Notes under the pieces: model-generated
The model's database searches: none
Told to the model about the DNA's origin: nothing
What the model saw: only the letters and a program-made list of their open reading frames with translations
Origin: Methanoculleus sp.
Lineage (GTDB): Archaea > Halobacteriota > Methanomicrobia > Methanomicrobiales > Methanoculleaceae
Assembly (NCBI RefSeq): GCF_020696975.1
Contig: NZ_JAJGBK010000020.1
Location: 1 to 64,000 of the forward strand
Length of the DNA: 64,000 nt
Direction: 5' to 3'
Part shown: in pieces, positions 16,050 through 24,871 of the stretch
Numbering within the stretch: the first letter of the stretch is position 1
Layout of the letters: every line of letters starts with the position of its first letter
Made by a program: the position numbers and the translations under genes

Positions 16050-17366
16050 TCAGACTATCCGGTAACCCTCCGGCGGTACATGGATCACGAACGTCGCCCC
16101 CTCACCGGGTGTCCCCGTCTCCCGGATTGTCATGCCGGTGATGGAGAGGATCTCCCGAACAAGGAAGAGCCCGAGCCCGCCGCCGGCGCCGATGCCGTAC
16201 GCAAAGATCTTCTCTTTCTCCGTCTCGGGAATGCCCACACCGTCATCTTCGACGTAGATCGAGAGCCCGTCATCCCGGATCTGGTAGGTGATGACGATCT
16301 TTGAAACGGTCTTCCCGTGGCGGACAGCGTTCTCGATCAGGTTGGAGAAGACCTGATCGAGCATCGGGTCGGCGAAGACCTCGAGCCGCTCCACCCAGGA
16401 GCGGACCGAGATCCCGGGGAGCAGCAGGCGTGACGTCACATCCTGGATTACCCTCTGCAGGGGCTGCCAGCCCGGTGGCTGGAGACCGAGGTCCTGGTAG
16501 TCCCGGGTGATCTCCGCGCGGCGCTGCACGAGCCGGGCGTCCTCGGAGAGGCTGTCCAGGTACCGGCGAACGGCGGGGTCATCGAACTGCTGCTTTCCCT
16601 CGGTTATCCGGGCAAGGAGCCCCGAGACCGCTGCCATCAGGTCGTTCCGGGTGAGGCGCCCCAGCATGTTCAGTCTGGTGTTAGCCTCACGGAGCGCGTC
16701 TTCAGCGTTCTTCCGGGCGGTGATATCGATGATGGTCAGGACGACCCGTCCACCGGGGAGCCGGCCTCCTGATATGAGCACCTGCACGGCAGCCCCGTTG
16801 ACGTTCCGGAGGGTCGTCTCATACCCGTACACAGCCTCATCCCGATCAATCCTCGCCTTGAACTCGTCCCGGGTTTCGGGATCGTCGAGGAACCGGGTGA
16901 CGGGCTCTCCGATCATGTCGCGTATCGTGGAGCCGAGGAGGGTGGCACCCACGTAGTTAACCTCCTCGATGCGCGGCCCGGCCTCGTCCGGTGCAATGAT
17001 GAACGTCCCCGCCTCCGAGTGATCGAAGATACCACGGTAGCGTTCTTCCTGTTCCCGCAACCGGCGAGAGAGGAGTGATACGACGGCGCCGATGGCGACG
17101 AAGACTGCCACCCGCGAGAAGACGGCGACGAGCAGTTCTGTTCCTCCCCGGGCGAAGGGCAGGGTCATCACCAGGTATCCCGAGCTCAGAACGAGTGAGA
17201 AGACGATGCCGTGGCGGGGAAACCAGTAGGCGGCAAGCACGATTGGAAGGTACATCAGGTGCGGAAGGACGGTCGTGATGCCGGTCAAAAGTCCGACGGC
17301 GTTTGCGGCGAAGACGATAATGACTGATGCCGCAAGCAGGAGGAGGCGGGCATCATCTCCTGCCAT
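16050..17366 (-). CDS. Membrane sensor histidine kinase with altered H-box
   Basis: 438 residues. Three or four membrane helices occupy 1-105 (SVIIVFAANAVGLLTG and following). A PAS domain covers about 108-225 (EERYRGIFDHSEAGTFIIAP). A dimerisation segment is near 235-300, and a HATPase domain near 330-435 has an N box (SNLIENAVRHG), G1 (EDDGVGIP) and G2 (GGGLGLFLV). The dimerisation helix reads LGRLTRNDLMAAV, where methanogen kinases normally have TRHD: the phospho-accepting His is replaced by Asn (codon AAC). ATP binding looks intact but autophosphorylation at the usual site is not possible. It is the first gene of a pair with the Usp-GNAT fusion. Confidence 0.87.
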   Translation of the reverse strand: MAGDDARLLLLAASVIIVFAANAVGLLTGITTVLPHLMYLPIVLAAYWFPRHGIVFSLVLSSGYLVMTLPFARGGTELLVAVFSRVAVFVAIGAVVSLLSRRLREQEERYRGIFDHSEAGTFIIAPDEAGPRIEEVNYVGATLLGSTIRDMIGEPVTRFLDDPETRDEFKARIDRDEAVYGYETTLRNVNGAAVQVLISGGRLPGGRVVLTIIDITARKNAEDALREANTRLNMLGRLTRNDLMAAVSGLLARITEGKQQFDDPAVRRYLDSLSEDARLVQRRAEITRDYQDLGLQPPGWQPLQRVIQDVTSRLLLPGISVRSWVERLEVFADPMLDQVFSNLIENAVRHGKTVSKIVITYQIRDDGLSIYVEDDGVGIPETEKEKIFAYGIGAGGGLGLFLVREILSITGMTIRETGTPGEGATFVIHVPPEGYRIV

Positions 17367-17645
17367 TCTCGCGGACCGGCGCTGCCAGGGGATCAGACTC
17401 TTCGCCCCCCGTTGTAGATTCGGGGTGCAAACGGCCTTTGGGTGGTCCTGACCGGAGATGCTGCTCTACGGCATGTTCTCTGCATGGTTCCTATAAGGCG
17501 CTTTGGTTTCCGGGCCTTAAAATAGATCTGATCGCCGGGGCGGCGTATCCGGCGCCGGTGCTCTCCGTCCGCTCCTGCCGCGGGGGATCGAGGCCATGCA
17601 AAGGCATATGCCTCCCGTTCTGCTAAATACTGATCAGGGAAACCC

Positions 17646-19238
17646 ATGAAGATCTCACTCCTCCAGGTGAACACGGTTGTCGGTGATCTCGCCGGCAATG
17701 CCGACCGGATAGCGGCCGGCGTCGCGGAGGCGTCTCGTTACCGGCCGGACCTGATAGTCACCCCGGAGCTCTCCCTCCCCGGCTGCCCGCCCCGGGACCT
17801 GCTTCTTCAGACGGGATTCATTAGGAGGAGTCTCGCTGTTCTGGACGACCTGGCTGCCGATCTCTCCGGAGCGCCACCGGTGCTTGTCGGTTTTCCGGAG
17901 CCAAACCTCTCCGGCACCGGCAGACCGCTCTTCAACGCTGCCGCTCTCCTCCGGGATGGGGAGGTGGGGGAGATATTCCGAAAAACCTGCCTCTCGACGG
18001 GTGTCCTCGATGATGGCAGCTATTTTGAGCCGGCGGCCGGGGACTCCCGTATCCTCCGCCTCGGCGGGAAGGTGGTCGGGGTCTCTATCGGGGAGGAGGT
18101 CTGGCGCGGCGGCCCGGTGCCGGAGGTGATCGTGAACCTCTCCGTATCGCCGTTTGCCGCAGGTGTCCAGCGCCTGCGGGAGGAGACGCTCTCCCGGGTC
18201 GCGAAGGACCATCACGTCGCAATCGCTATGGTCAACCTCGTCGGCGGCAACGACGACCTGGTCTTTGATGGCCGGAGTTCGGCCTTCAGTGCCGACGGGG
18301 CCCTGGTAGCCCGCGGTGCGGCATTCGCTGAAGATATCGTGAACGTCAATCTCGCCGTCCCCGCTCCGCAGAGAGTCACTCCCGACGACCCGATGCCCGA
18401 ATCGGAGATCTGGCGGGCGCTGGTGCTCGGCACCCGCGACTATGTCCATAAGTGCGGCTTTGAGTCGGTCCACCTCGGGCTCTCCGGGGGGATTGACTCC
18501 TCGCTCGTAGCCGCAGTCGCCACCCGGGCGCTCGGCCCGGAGAACGTCCTCGGTGTGCTCCTCCCCTCCCCCTACACCTCCCTAGAAAGCATCGAGGATG
18601 CCCGGGAACTTGCAGAGAATCTCGGTATTCGGATAGAGTGCATCCCCATCACCCCGATGATGGAGGCGTTTAACGGGGCCCTTCGGGATATCTTTGCCGG
18701 CAGGCCCCACGACACCACCGAGGAGAACCTGCAGGCCAGGATCCGGGGGGCGGTCCTGATGGCCCTCTCGAACAAGTTCTGTTCCATGCTCCTCTCCACC
18801 GGGAACAAGTCGGAGGCCGCGGTCGGCTACTGCACCCTGTATGGGGATATGGCGGGGGGGCTCTCCGTGATCGCCGACGTCCCGAAGGGGATGGTCTACC
18901 GTATCAGCCGGTGGCTGAACAGGGAGCGCCCCATCATCCCCGAACGGGTACTGACGAAACCCCCCTCTGCGGAGCTCCGGCCCGGCCAGATTGACCAGGA
19001 AAGCCTCCCCCCCTACGACCTCCTCGACGCGATCCTCTACCGTCACATTGACCGTTATGAGTCGCCCGAAGAGATCATCGCCGCTGGATACCCTGCGGCA
19101 ACCGTCAATCAGGTCCTCCGGATGGTCCGATCGGCGGAGTTCAAGCGCCGGCAGGCTCCCCCCGCGCTCAGGGTGACCGGGCGGGCCTTCGGCACCGACT
19201 GGCATATGCCGATCGCCGCGAGGCCCTGGTGGCGCTGA
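17646..19238 (+). CDS. nadE: NAD+ synthetase with amidohydrolase-like domain lacking its cysteine
   Basis: 530 residues, the length of the two-domain glutamine-dependent enzyme that converts deamido-NAD to NAD. Residues 1-255 are a nitrilase-type glutaminase domain with the catalytic Glu (TPELSLPG) and Lys (FRKTCL). The cysteine normally found in the motif ICED/ICEDxW is Gly here (VSIGEEVW near 150), so ammonia release from glutamine should fail. Residues 265-530 are the synthetase, with the ATP loop LSGGIDSSLVA near 280 and LSTGNKSEAAVGYCTLYGD near 385-405. It would then use free ammonia, plentiful in many methanogens (inference). The glycosylase gene starts within its stop (TGATG). A weak CTAAATAC lies 15-22 bases before the ATG. 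Confidence 0.92.
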   Translation: MKISLLQVNTVVGDLAGNADRIAAGVAEASRYRPDLIVTPELSLPGCPPRDLLLQTGFIRRSLAVLDDLAADLSGAPPVLVGFPEPNLSGTGRPLFNAAALLRDGEVGEIFRKTCLSTGVLDDGSYFEPAAGDSRILRLGGKVVGVSIGEEVWRGGPVPEVIVNLSVSPFAAGVQRLREETLSRVAKDHHVAIAMVNLVGGNDDLVFDGRSSAFSADGALVARGAAFAEDIVNVNLAVPAPQRVTPDDPMPESEIWRALVLGTRDYVHKCGFESVHLGLSGGIDSSLVAAVATRALGPENVLGVLLPSPYTSLESIEDARELAENLGIRIECIPITPMMEAFNGALRDIFAGRPHDTTEENLQARIRGAVLMALSNKFCSMLLSTGNKSEAAVGYCTLYGDMAGGLSVIADVPKGMVYRISRWLNRERPIIPERVLTKPPSAELRPGQIDQESLPPYDLLDAILYRHIDRYESPEEIIAAGYPAATVNQVLRMVRSAEFKRRQAPPALRVTGRAFGTDWHMPIAARPWWR

Positions 19239-19918
19239 TGACAACACCCCTCACCGCCGACCTGCTCGATATCTATGGCGCCCTCTCTGCGGCCTTCGGC
19301 CACCAGCACTGGTGGCCGGCAGAGACGGCGTTTGAGACGATGATAGGCGCGATCCTCGCCCAGAACGTCTCCTGGACGAACGCGGCGCAGGCTGTCCGTA
19401 ACCTCGAAGGCGCCGGGATGCTTGACCCGCACCTGCTTGCCGCCGCCGATGCCGCCGATATCGCCCGTCTGATCATCCCTTCACGGTACTACAACCAGAA
19501 GGCGGAGCGGATCCGGGAGTTTTCCCGGGTCTACGTCACGGAGTTTGGCGCCGATCCTGCGGTGATGGCGGCCGTCGAGACCGGGGCCCTGCGCGAGCGC
19601 CTGCTCGCCCTCCGGGGTCTCGGGAAGGAGACGGTGGACTCCATACTGCTGTATGCCTGCAAAAAGCCGGTCTTCGTCGTCGACGCCTACACCCGGCGGA
19701 TATTCTCGCGTTACGGCCTCCTGCCTGAGGAGGCGTCTTATGACCGGACGCAGCTCCTCTTCTCGGAGAACCTCGCTCCTGATGTGGAACTCTTCAACGA
19801 TTACCACGCGCAGATCGTTCGTCTGGGAAACAACGTCTGCAAAAAGTCCCCGCTCTGTGATCGCTGTCCCATCCGGGAGGTCCGCGGCTCGCTTCGGTGC
19901 GCCGGCGCCCGGGCGTGA
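19238..19918 (+). CDS. HhH-GPD DNA glycosylase with iron-sulfur cluster (MagIII/EndoIII family)
   Basis: 226 residues from ATG 19238, which overlaps the nadE stop by one base. The helix-hairpin-helix is LRGLGKETVDSILLY near 125-140 and the catalytic Asp is in VFVVDAYTRR near 149. The Lys of bifunctional endonuclease III (GRKTA) is Glu here (GKETV), as in 3-methyladenine glycosylases, so a monofunctional base-removing glycosylase is likely. C-terminal cysteines NVCKKSPLCDRCP plus a last SLRC form a 4Fe-4S loop, with a longer last spacing than the classic C-x6-C-x2-C-x5-C. No Shine-Dalgarno sequence is obvious; coupling to nadE is likely. Confidence 0.88.
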   Translation: MTTPLTADLLDIYGALSAAFGHQHWWPAETAFETMIGAILAQNVSWTNAAQAVRNLEGAGMLDPHLLAAADAADIARLIIPSRYYNQKAERIREFSRVYVTEFGADPAVMAAVETGALRERLLALRGLGKETVDSILLYACKKPVFVVDAYTRRIFSRYGLLPEEASYDRTQLLFSENLAPDVELFNDYHAQIVRLGNNVCKKSPLCDRCPIREVRGSLRCAGARA

Positions 19919-19926
19919 CGATACGA

Positions 19927-20106
19927 TCACTTTTTTCGGTAGATGTTCAGCCCGATCTTGATCTCCTCGTGCTCCGGCACCGAGACGTTACCTTCGGTTG
20001 AGGCGATCGTTATCGACTTTCCGCTCTTTGATTCGCCGAACTCTCTTTTGAGGTCCACGCGTATGGTGAGGATGTCTCCCTCGACTGCCATATCGATGTT
20101 CTTCAT
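19927..20106 (-). CDS. Small conserved protein (MKNIDM... family), 59 residues
   Basis: From ATG 20106 the protein reads MKNIDMAVEGDILTIRVDLK and ends in IKIGLNIYRKK. This matches from memory a small uncharacterised family found in bacteria and archaea, with the motif SGKSITIASTEGN in the middle. It is predicted to be an all-beta single domain without membrane segment. The track start (20139) adds 11 residues before the conserved region. No function is known. It is convergent with the glycosylase gene, 8 bases apart. Confidence 0.75.
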   Translation of the reverse strand: MKNIDMAVEGDILTIRVDLKREFGESKSGKSITIASTEGNVSVPEHEEIKIGLNIYRKK

Positions 20107-20388
20107 GCTTATCAATCGCATGCCCGGAAAGATATGCACTTTGATCGGTCAGGCAGGTGTATATGCGGTTGCCGGGGTGGTCGGGAAAGAGCCGGCCGAA
20201 CGATGCGGTGGCAAAGCAATCTGGCCTTACGCTGAACCCGCGCCCACGGGCAGACCCGGGCGGGTGACGATTATTGAGGCCGGTCCCACTGGAGCCACGA
20301 TCCGGCTATTACGGGTTAAGTAGCTCTGATTCACCTTAACCAAGAAAGCAATCATTAAATAATTGGCTCTCATTCCCTTAATTTAGGT

Positions 20389-20589
20389 ATGACAGGCAAA
20401 ATCAAGCGTATGATTGATATAATCATCGAGAAACGGTCGAACGGAAACGAAGTATTAAAGAACACGACCCGGACAAAGTTGATCATCAAGGGGTACAATC
20501 CGGATCGCTGGACATTGCAGTCCGAGGACGACCCGGCAAAGATTGCAGAACTCAAGCAGATCGCCCGCGATATGGGCATTGAGCTCTAG
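20389..20589 (+). CDS. Small basic protein, 66 residues, upstream of the FIST gene
   Basis: MTGKIKRMIDIIIEKRSNGN... has a basic amphipathic N-terminal helix and an acidic helical C-terminus (KIAELKQIARDMGIEL) around a strand TKLIIKGYNP. TATA-like ATTAAATAATTGG lies about 28-40 bases upstream, so the transcript is almost leaderless. Its stop codon is inside the Shine-Dalgarno region (AGGAGG) of the FIST gene, ten bases from that start, so the two are translationally linked. I know no characterised homologue. Confidence 0.72.
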   Translation: MTGKIKRMIDIIIEKRSNGNEVLKNTTRTKLIIKGYNPDRWTLQSEDDPAKIAELKQIARDMGIEL

Positions 20590-20599
20590 GAGGTTTTTT

Positions 20600-21706
20600 A
20601 TGAGTGTTACTACCGCTTCTACAACGGCATCATCGATCGAACAGGCTGTCGACGATATTAGAGAGCAGTGCAACGGAATCTCCCCAAAGATGGTGCTCTT
20701 CTTTGCCTCCTCACGGTATGATCCGGTGTTGATCAGCAGAGCGATGCATGACGCCTTTTCGGAGGCGCAGGTCCTCGGCTGCTCGACTGCCGGGGAGATC
20801 ATCAGCGGCCGGGTCATGAAAGACTCGATCGTGGCGATGGCGTTCGACGAGCGCACCATCGAAGGTATTGCATGCAGTCTCGTCTCCGACGTCACCTCCC
20901 CGGATTCGCTTGCAGATGCAGTCCGGGAGCTTGAAGACGAGATCGGTACCCCGCTTGACGAACTCGATTTCCAGCAATACGTGGGAATCATTCTGATCGA
21001 CGGGTTGAGCGGTTCGGAGGAGCGGGTGATGGACAGGCTCGGGGATCTCACCGACGTGACGTTCATCGGCGGATCTGCAGGTGACGATCTCAAGTTCCAA
21101 TCAACCCACGTCTACCTGGACGGGAAGGCATACACCAACGCGGCCGTGCTTGCCCTTTTAAAGCCCGTCGGCGAGTTCGATATCATCAAGACCCAGAGTT
21201 TCAAACCCCTGGAGATCACCCTTGTGCCGACAAAAGTGAACGAAGATCGCCGGGAGGTCATGGAATTCAACGACATGCCCGCACCCCTCGCCTACGCCCG
21301 GGCGCTCGGTGTCTCCGTCGAGGAAGCGCCAAAGAGGTTCATGCACAACCCTGTCGGGCTCGTGACCGGCGATGACTTCTTCGTCCGGAGTCCCCGGCAG
21401 ATCGAAGGCGACAGCATCCTCTTCTACTGCATGGTCAAGGAAGGGATGGAACTCGCGCTGCTGGAGTCGACGGACATCGTCGCGGACACCAGGAGAGCCG
21501 TCGACGAGAAGGTCCGACAACTGGGCGGGGCCTCTGCCCTCATCAACTTCCACTGTATCCTGCGGGCGCTGGAACTCGAGGAGAAGGGGCAGGATGGGGC
21601 ATATGGCTCGCTCTTCACTGATATCCCGACGATCGGGTTCTCCACCTACGGCGAGGAGTACATCGGGCATATCAACCAGACCTCGACGATGTTGATCTTC
21701 AAATAA
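20600..21706 (+). CDS. FIST-domain sensor protein (FIST_N + FIST_C)
   Basis: 368 residues from ATG 20600, preferred over the track start because AGGAGG lies 8 bases upstream. FIST_N spans about 35-220, with VLGCSTAGEIISGRV near 57 and FIGGSAGDDLKFQ near 155. FIST_C spans about 225-365, with PVGLVTGDDFFVRSP near 255 and a final GFSTYGEEYIGHINQ. FIST proteins are cytoplasmic small-ligand sensors that usually act with kinases, chemotaxis or nucleotide-signalling proteins; no direct partner adjoins here except the 66-residue protein. A T5 run follows the stop. Confidence 0.92.
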   Translation: MSVTTASTTASSIEQAVDDIREQCNGISPKMVLFFASSRYDPVLISRAMHDAFSEAQVLGCSTAGEIISGRVMKDSIVAMAFDERTIEGIACSLVSDVTSPDSLADAVRELEDEIGTPLDELDFQQYVGIILIDGLSGSEERVMDRLGDLTDVTFIGGSAGDDLKFQSTHVYLDGKAYTNAAVLALLKPVGEFDIIKTQSFKPLEITLVPTKVNEDRREVMEFNDMPAPLAYARALGVSVEEAPKRFMHNPVGLVTGDDFFVRSPRQIEGDSILFYCMVKEGMELALLESTDIVADTRRAVDEKVRQLGGASALINFHCILRALELEEKGQDGAYGSLFTDIPTIGFSTYGEEYIGHINQTSTMLIFK

Positions 21707-21783
21707 CCTCTTTTTGGACAATAACAAACACTATCCCGGTTCTCAGCCAACAGCGTAATAGCAGTATCGGGTTTTGTGACGCA

Positions 21784-23595
21784 ATGGATGCAAAACATAG
21801 TGTTCTTGAGAAATTCTTTGGATATACGTCATTCCTCCCCCACCAGGAGGGGATCATCGATGCCGTCCTTTCCGGGCGGGACGTCCTTGCCGTCATGGCG
21901 ACTGGGGGTGGGAAGTCCCTCTGCTACCAGCTCCCGGCCCTGGTCTTCGGAGGGCTTACGGTCGTTGTCTCGCCGCTCATCGCCCTGATGAAGGACCAGG
22001 TCGACAGCCTCCGGGCAAACGGCGTCCCGGCGGCGACGATCAACAGTTCACTTGGCTACGGGGAACGGCGGATCATCGAACGGGTGATCCTCGAAGGCCG
22101 TATCCGGATCCTCTACGTCTCTCCCGAGCGGGCCGTCCAGCCGTTCTTTCTCTCGCTTCTCTCACAGGCAAACGTCCGGCTCATCGCGATCGACGAGGCG
22201 CACTGCATCTCCATGTGGGGGCACAACTTCCGGCCCGAATACCGCCGGCTCCGGGTGCTCAAGGAGCGGTTTCCCGCGGTTCCCGTCATCGCCCTGACCG
22301 CGACAGCCATCCCCACCGTCCAGGACGACATCGCGGGCGAGCTCGCTCTCTCGAACCCGGCCCGGTTCGTCGGGAGTTTCAACCGCAAAAACCTCACCTA
22401 CCGGGTGGTGCCGAAGGCCCACTACTTCCAGAGGCTTGTTGCCTACTTAAGCGAGCACCGGGACGATGCCGGTATCATCTACTGCTTCTCGCAGAAGGCA
22501 ACGGAAGACCTCGCGGCAAAACTCCAGAGCAAAGGCTTCTCAGCCCTCCCCTACCATGCCGGCCTTTCTGATGCCGTTCGTGCGGAGCACCAGGAGGCCT
22601 TCTCCCACGGCGACGCCACGATCATCTGCGCCACCGTCGCCTTCGGCATGGGCATCGATAAGCCCGACGTCCGGTTCGTCATTCATACTGACCTCCCGAA
22701 GGATCTCGAGTCCTACTACCAGGAGACCGGCAGAGCGGGCAGAGACGGGGAGCCGGCCGACTGCATCCTCTTCTACAGCCGGGGCGACTACGGCACGATC
22801 AGGTATCTCATCGAGAAGGAGTGCGCCGATGCGGGTCATAAGGACGTCGCCTACCGTAAAGCAGGGGCGATGCTCGACTACTGCGAGACGACCGGATGCC
22901 GGAGGAAGTTCCTGCTCACCTACTTCGGCGAGGCCTATTCAGAGGAGCGGTGCGGGGGGTGCGACCGGTGCGAGACGCCGGTGAAGGTCTTTGACGGGAC
23001 GGCTGTTGCGTCCACGATCATTGCCTGCACACGTGAGGTAGGTGAGCGGTTCGGGGCAGGCTACATCGCCGACGTGCTGACCGGGTCGAGGAGCGGAAGG
23101 ATCCGCGAGAACGGGCACGACACCCTCCCCGCCTATAACTCCGGTGGGGGCTACACCCGCGACCAGTGGCTGCTCTTCATCCAGGATATGGTCCAAAGAG
23201 GGTTCATCACATCGACCGGTGGCCGCTACCCGGTCCTCGTGTTAAACGATCGGAGCCGGGCTGTCCTTGCAGGTGATCTTGTGGTCCCGCTCACAGAACC
23301 GCAGCCGGAGGGTATCCTCGCCCCGGAAGTCGAGGACGACTACGACGAGGCTCTTTTCGCGAGGCTCCGCCGGCTCCGGAAGATCCTCGCCGACCTCGAT
23401 CACGTGCCGCCGTTCGTCGTCTTCCCCGACCGTAGCCTCAAGGAGATGGCGAAGCGCTATCCCCGCACCGGTGTCGAGTTCCTCCGGATCCACGGCGTCA
23501 GCGAGGCGAAACTGCAACGCTACGGCAGGAAATTCCTCGATGCCATCGATAAGCACTGTACCGAGCAGGGGATCGGATCGAACCGCCGTTGCTGA
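21784..23595 (+). CDS. recQ: RecQ-type ATP-dependent DNA helicase
   Basis: 603 residues, bacterial-RecQ length. Walker A is MATGGGKSLCYQLP near 38-51. The DEAH box (IDEAHCISMWGHNFRPEYR) is near 136-155, and ALTATA is motif III. Motif VI is QETGRAGRDG near 315. An RQC zinc module follows (GCRRKFLLTYF, then RCGGCDRCE near 370-395), a winged-helix part near 410-490, and an HRDC domain in the last 80 residues (EALFARLRRLRKILAD). It unwinds DNA 3' to 5' in repair. RecQ of this bacterial layout in a methanogen may reflect old transfer; its base composition matches the neighbours. Confidence 0.95.
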   Translation: MDAKHSVLEKFFGYTSFLPHQEGIIDAVLSGRDVLAVMATGGGKSLCYQLPALVFGGLTVVVSPLIALMKDQVDSLRANGVPAATINSSLGYGERRIIERVILEGRIRILYVSPERAVQPFFLSLLSQANVRLIAIDEAHCISMWGHNFRPEYRRLRVLKERFPAVPVIALTATAIPTVQDDIAGELALSNPARFVGSFNRKNLTYRVVPKAHYFQRLVAYLSEHRDDAGIIYCFSQKATEDLAAKLQSKGFSALPYHAGLSDAVRAEHQEAFSHGDATIICATVAFGMGIDKPDVRFVIHTDLPKDLESYYQETGRAGRDGEPADCILFYSRGDYGTIRYLIEKECADAGHKDVAYRKAGAMLDYCETTGCRRKFLLTYFGEAYSEERCGGCDRCETPVKVFDGTAVASTIIACTREVGERFGAGYIADVLTGSRSGRIRENGHDTLPAYNSGGGYTRDQWLLFIQDMVQRGFITSTGGRYPVLVLNDRSRAVLAGDLVVPLTEPQPEGILAPEVEDDYDEALFARLRRLRKILADLDHVPPFVVFPDRSLKEMAKRYPRTGVEFLRIHGVSEAKLQRYGRKFLDAIDKHCTEQGIGSNRRC

Positions 23596-23696
23596 TGAGT
23601 TCTGATCCGGGTTCAAATTCCGGTACGGTGCCGCCGATCATTCTCAACTCGATGCGTTAATGAGCATGGAGCACCAATGCGAAATGTATCGGCACT

Positions 23697-24665
23697 ATGC
23701 GGCTCATATCATGGAACGTGGATCTCTTCCGCTCCGGTTTAAAGAGCGTGGAGAAGAAAGTTGAAGCAGTCTGCCAGCACTCGCCGGATATCGTCGCCTT
23801 CCAGGAGGTGACGGACCGGGCTCTGCCGCTTTTCCGGGAGGAACTGGAGAATTACGGGTTGATCTACTCCGTTGACAGCCTTGCCCTGGTGGAGATTGCG
23901 CGGGTGGCCTACATGGCCGAGCGGTTGAACGAGCTCCGCGCGAGAAACGCGAACGATCCTTTCCAGTTCGCGTACAGCGTCTCCCGGCTCTCGGAGCAGT
24001 GCTCGCCGGCCGGCGAAGCAAAGGACTTCGGATGCCTGATAGCCAGCAGGTATCCCCTGACCCCCCTTAACCCGCTCGACTTCGACATCCCGTGGAAGCA
24101 GCGGGCGGTCTCTGCCGTCATCAGCGCACCCAGAGGCGAGTTCGAACTCCACAACGTCCACGTGCCCACGGCGATAGGTGGCCGGAGGAACGAGATCGTC
24201 AAGGCAGAGACGCTGGTCGGGATATACCGGCGCCTTGCCGCGAGGTCCATGAGACCGCGGATCCTCTGCGGAGACCTTCACATCCCGGAGGCGGAACTCT
24301 CCGACGGGACAGTCGTTCCCTTCTACAAGGATATCCTCCCGAACGAGAACTATACCACTGGGGTCTCCGAGACTGACGAGTATCTCGGCCGCCCGAGAAA
24401 GTGGTGGTACAACGCTGAGATGAATGTCCTTTCCGGCCTTGAAGAGTACGACCTCCCCGACATCTTCCGGAAGCTGCACGGTTACCGGGCGAGGGAGTAC
24501 AGCTGGTGTCCTGACCGCGGGCCCGAGGACGTCCCGAAGTGCAAGCGCTACGATCACATCTTTGGGTCCATGCGCCTGAACCCGACGGCATGCTGGTACC
24601 TGCATGACCTGCGAGGGCAGGGATTGAGCGACCACTCCGCCGTCGTGGCGGACTTTGAGCCGTGA
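23697..24665 (+). CDS. Endonuclease/exonuclease/phosphatase-family protein
   Basis: 322 residues. It starts with the EEP signature MRLISWNVDLFRSG and has VAFQEVTD near 36, LHNVHVP near 157, GDLHIPE near 197 (usual GDFN position), and the C-terminal SDHSAVVADF. These are the metal and catalytic residues of the DNase I/exonuclease III fold. The middle has an unusual helical insertion near 70-105, and the C-terminal third contains several Trp and Tyr residues not typical of exonuclease III. The substrate may be DNA, RNA or a phosphoester. No signal peptide. Confidence 0.82.
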   Translation: MRLISWNVDLFRSGLKSVEKKVEAVCQHSPDIVAFQEVTDRALPLFREELENYGLIYSVDSLALVEIARVAYMAERLNELRARNANDPFQFAYSVSRLSEQCSPAGEAKDFGCLIASRYPLTPLNPLDFDIPWKQRAVSAVISAPRGEFELHNVHVPTAIGGRRNEIVKAETLVGIYRRLAARSMRPRILCGDLHIPEAELSDGTVVPFYKDILPNENYTTGVSETDEYLGRPRKWWYNAEMNVLSGLEEYDLPDIFRKLHGYRAREYSWCPDRGPEDVPKCKRYDHIFGSMRLNPTACWYLHDLRGQGLSDHSAVVADFEP

Positions 24666-24829
24666 TTGTCCGGCGCCTGAAACCCCCCGCCCCCTTCTGC
24701 CGGCACCTTACCCGATCCGATCCCGGGTATGCCTGGACGATCGGTCCTGGCGCACTCTGCCCCGTACGAGCGGCATGGCGTTGGGTCACAGCCCCGGGGG
24801 CTGCTACCGGAGCCGTTTTCCAGCAGGAG

Positions 24830-24840
24830 ACTTATAAACC
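24830..24840 (+). promoter_or_regulatory. TATA box of the PPOX-like gene
   Basis: ACTTATAAACC lies 32-42 bases before the ATG at 24872, good spacing for an archaeal promoter with a short leader. Confidence 0.5.
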
Positions 24841-24871
24841 TGCAGTTGAGAGAATATAGTGGTGAAGACTG

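Noticed and set aside
23607-23635. CCGGGTTCAAATTCCGG after recQ, like a tRNA T arm
   Set aside because: No acceptor, D or anticodon arm can be folded around it; the upstream sequence is recQ coding sequence.
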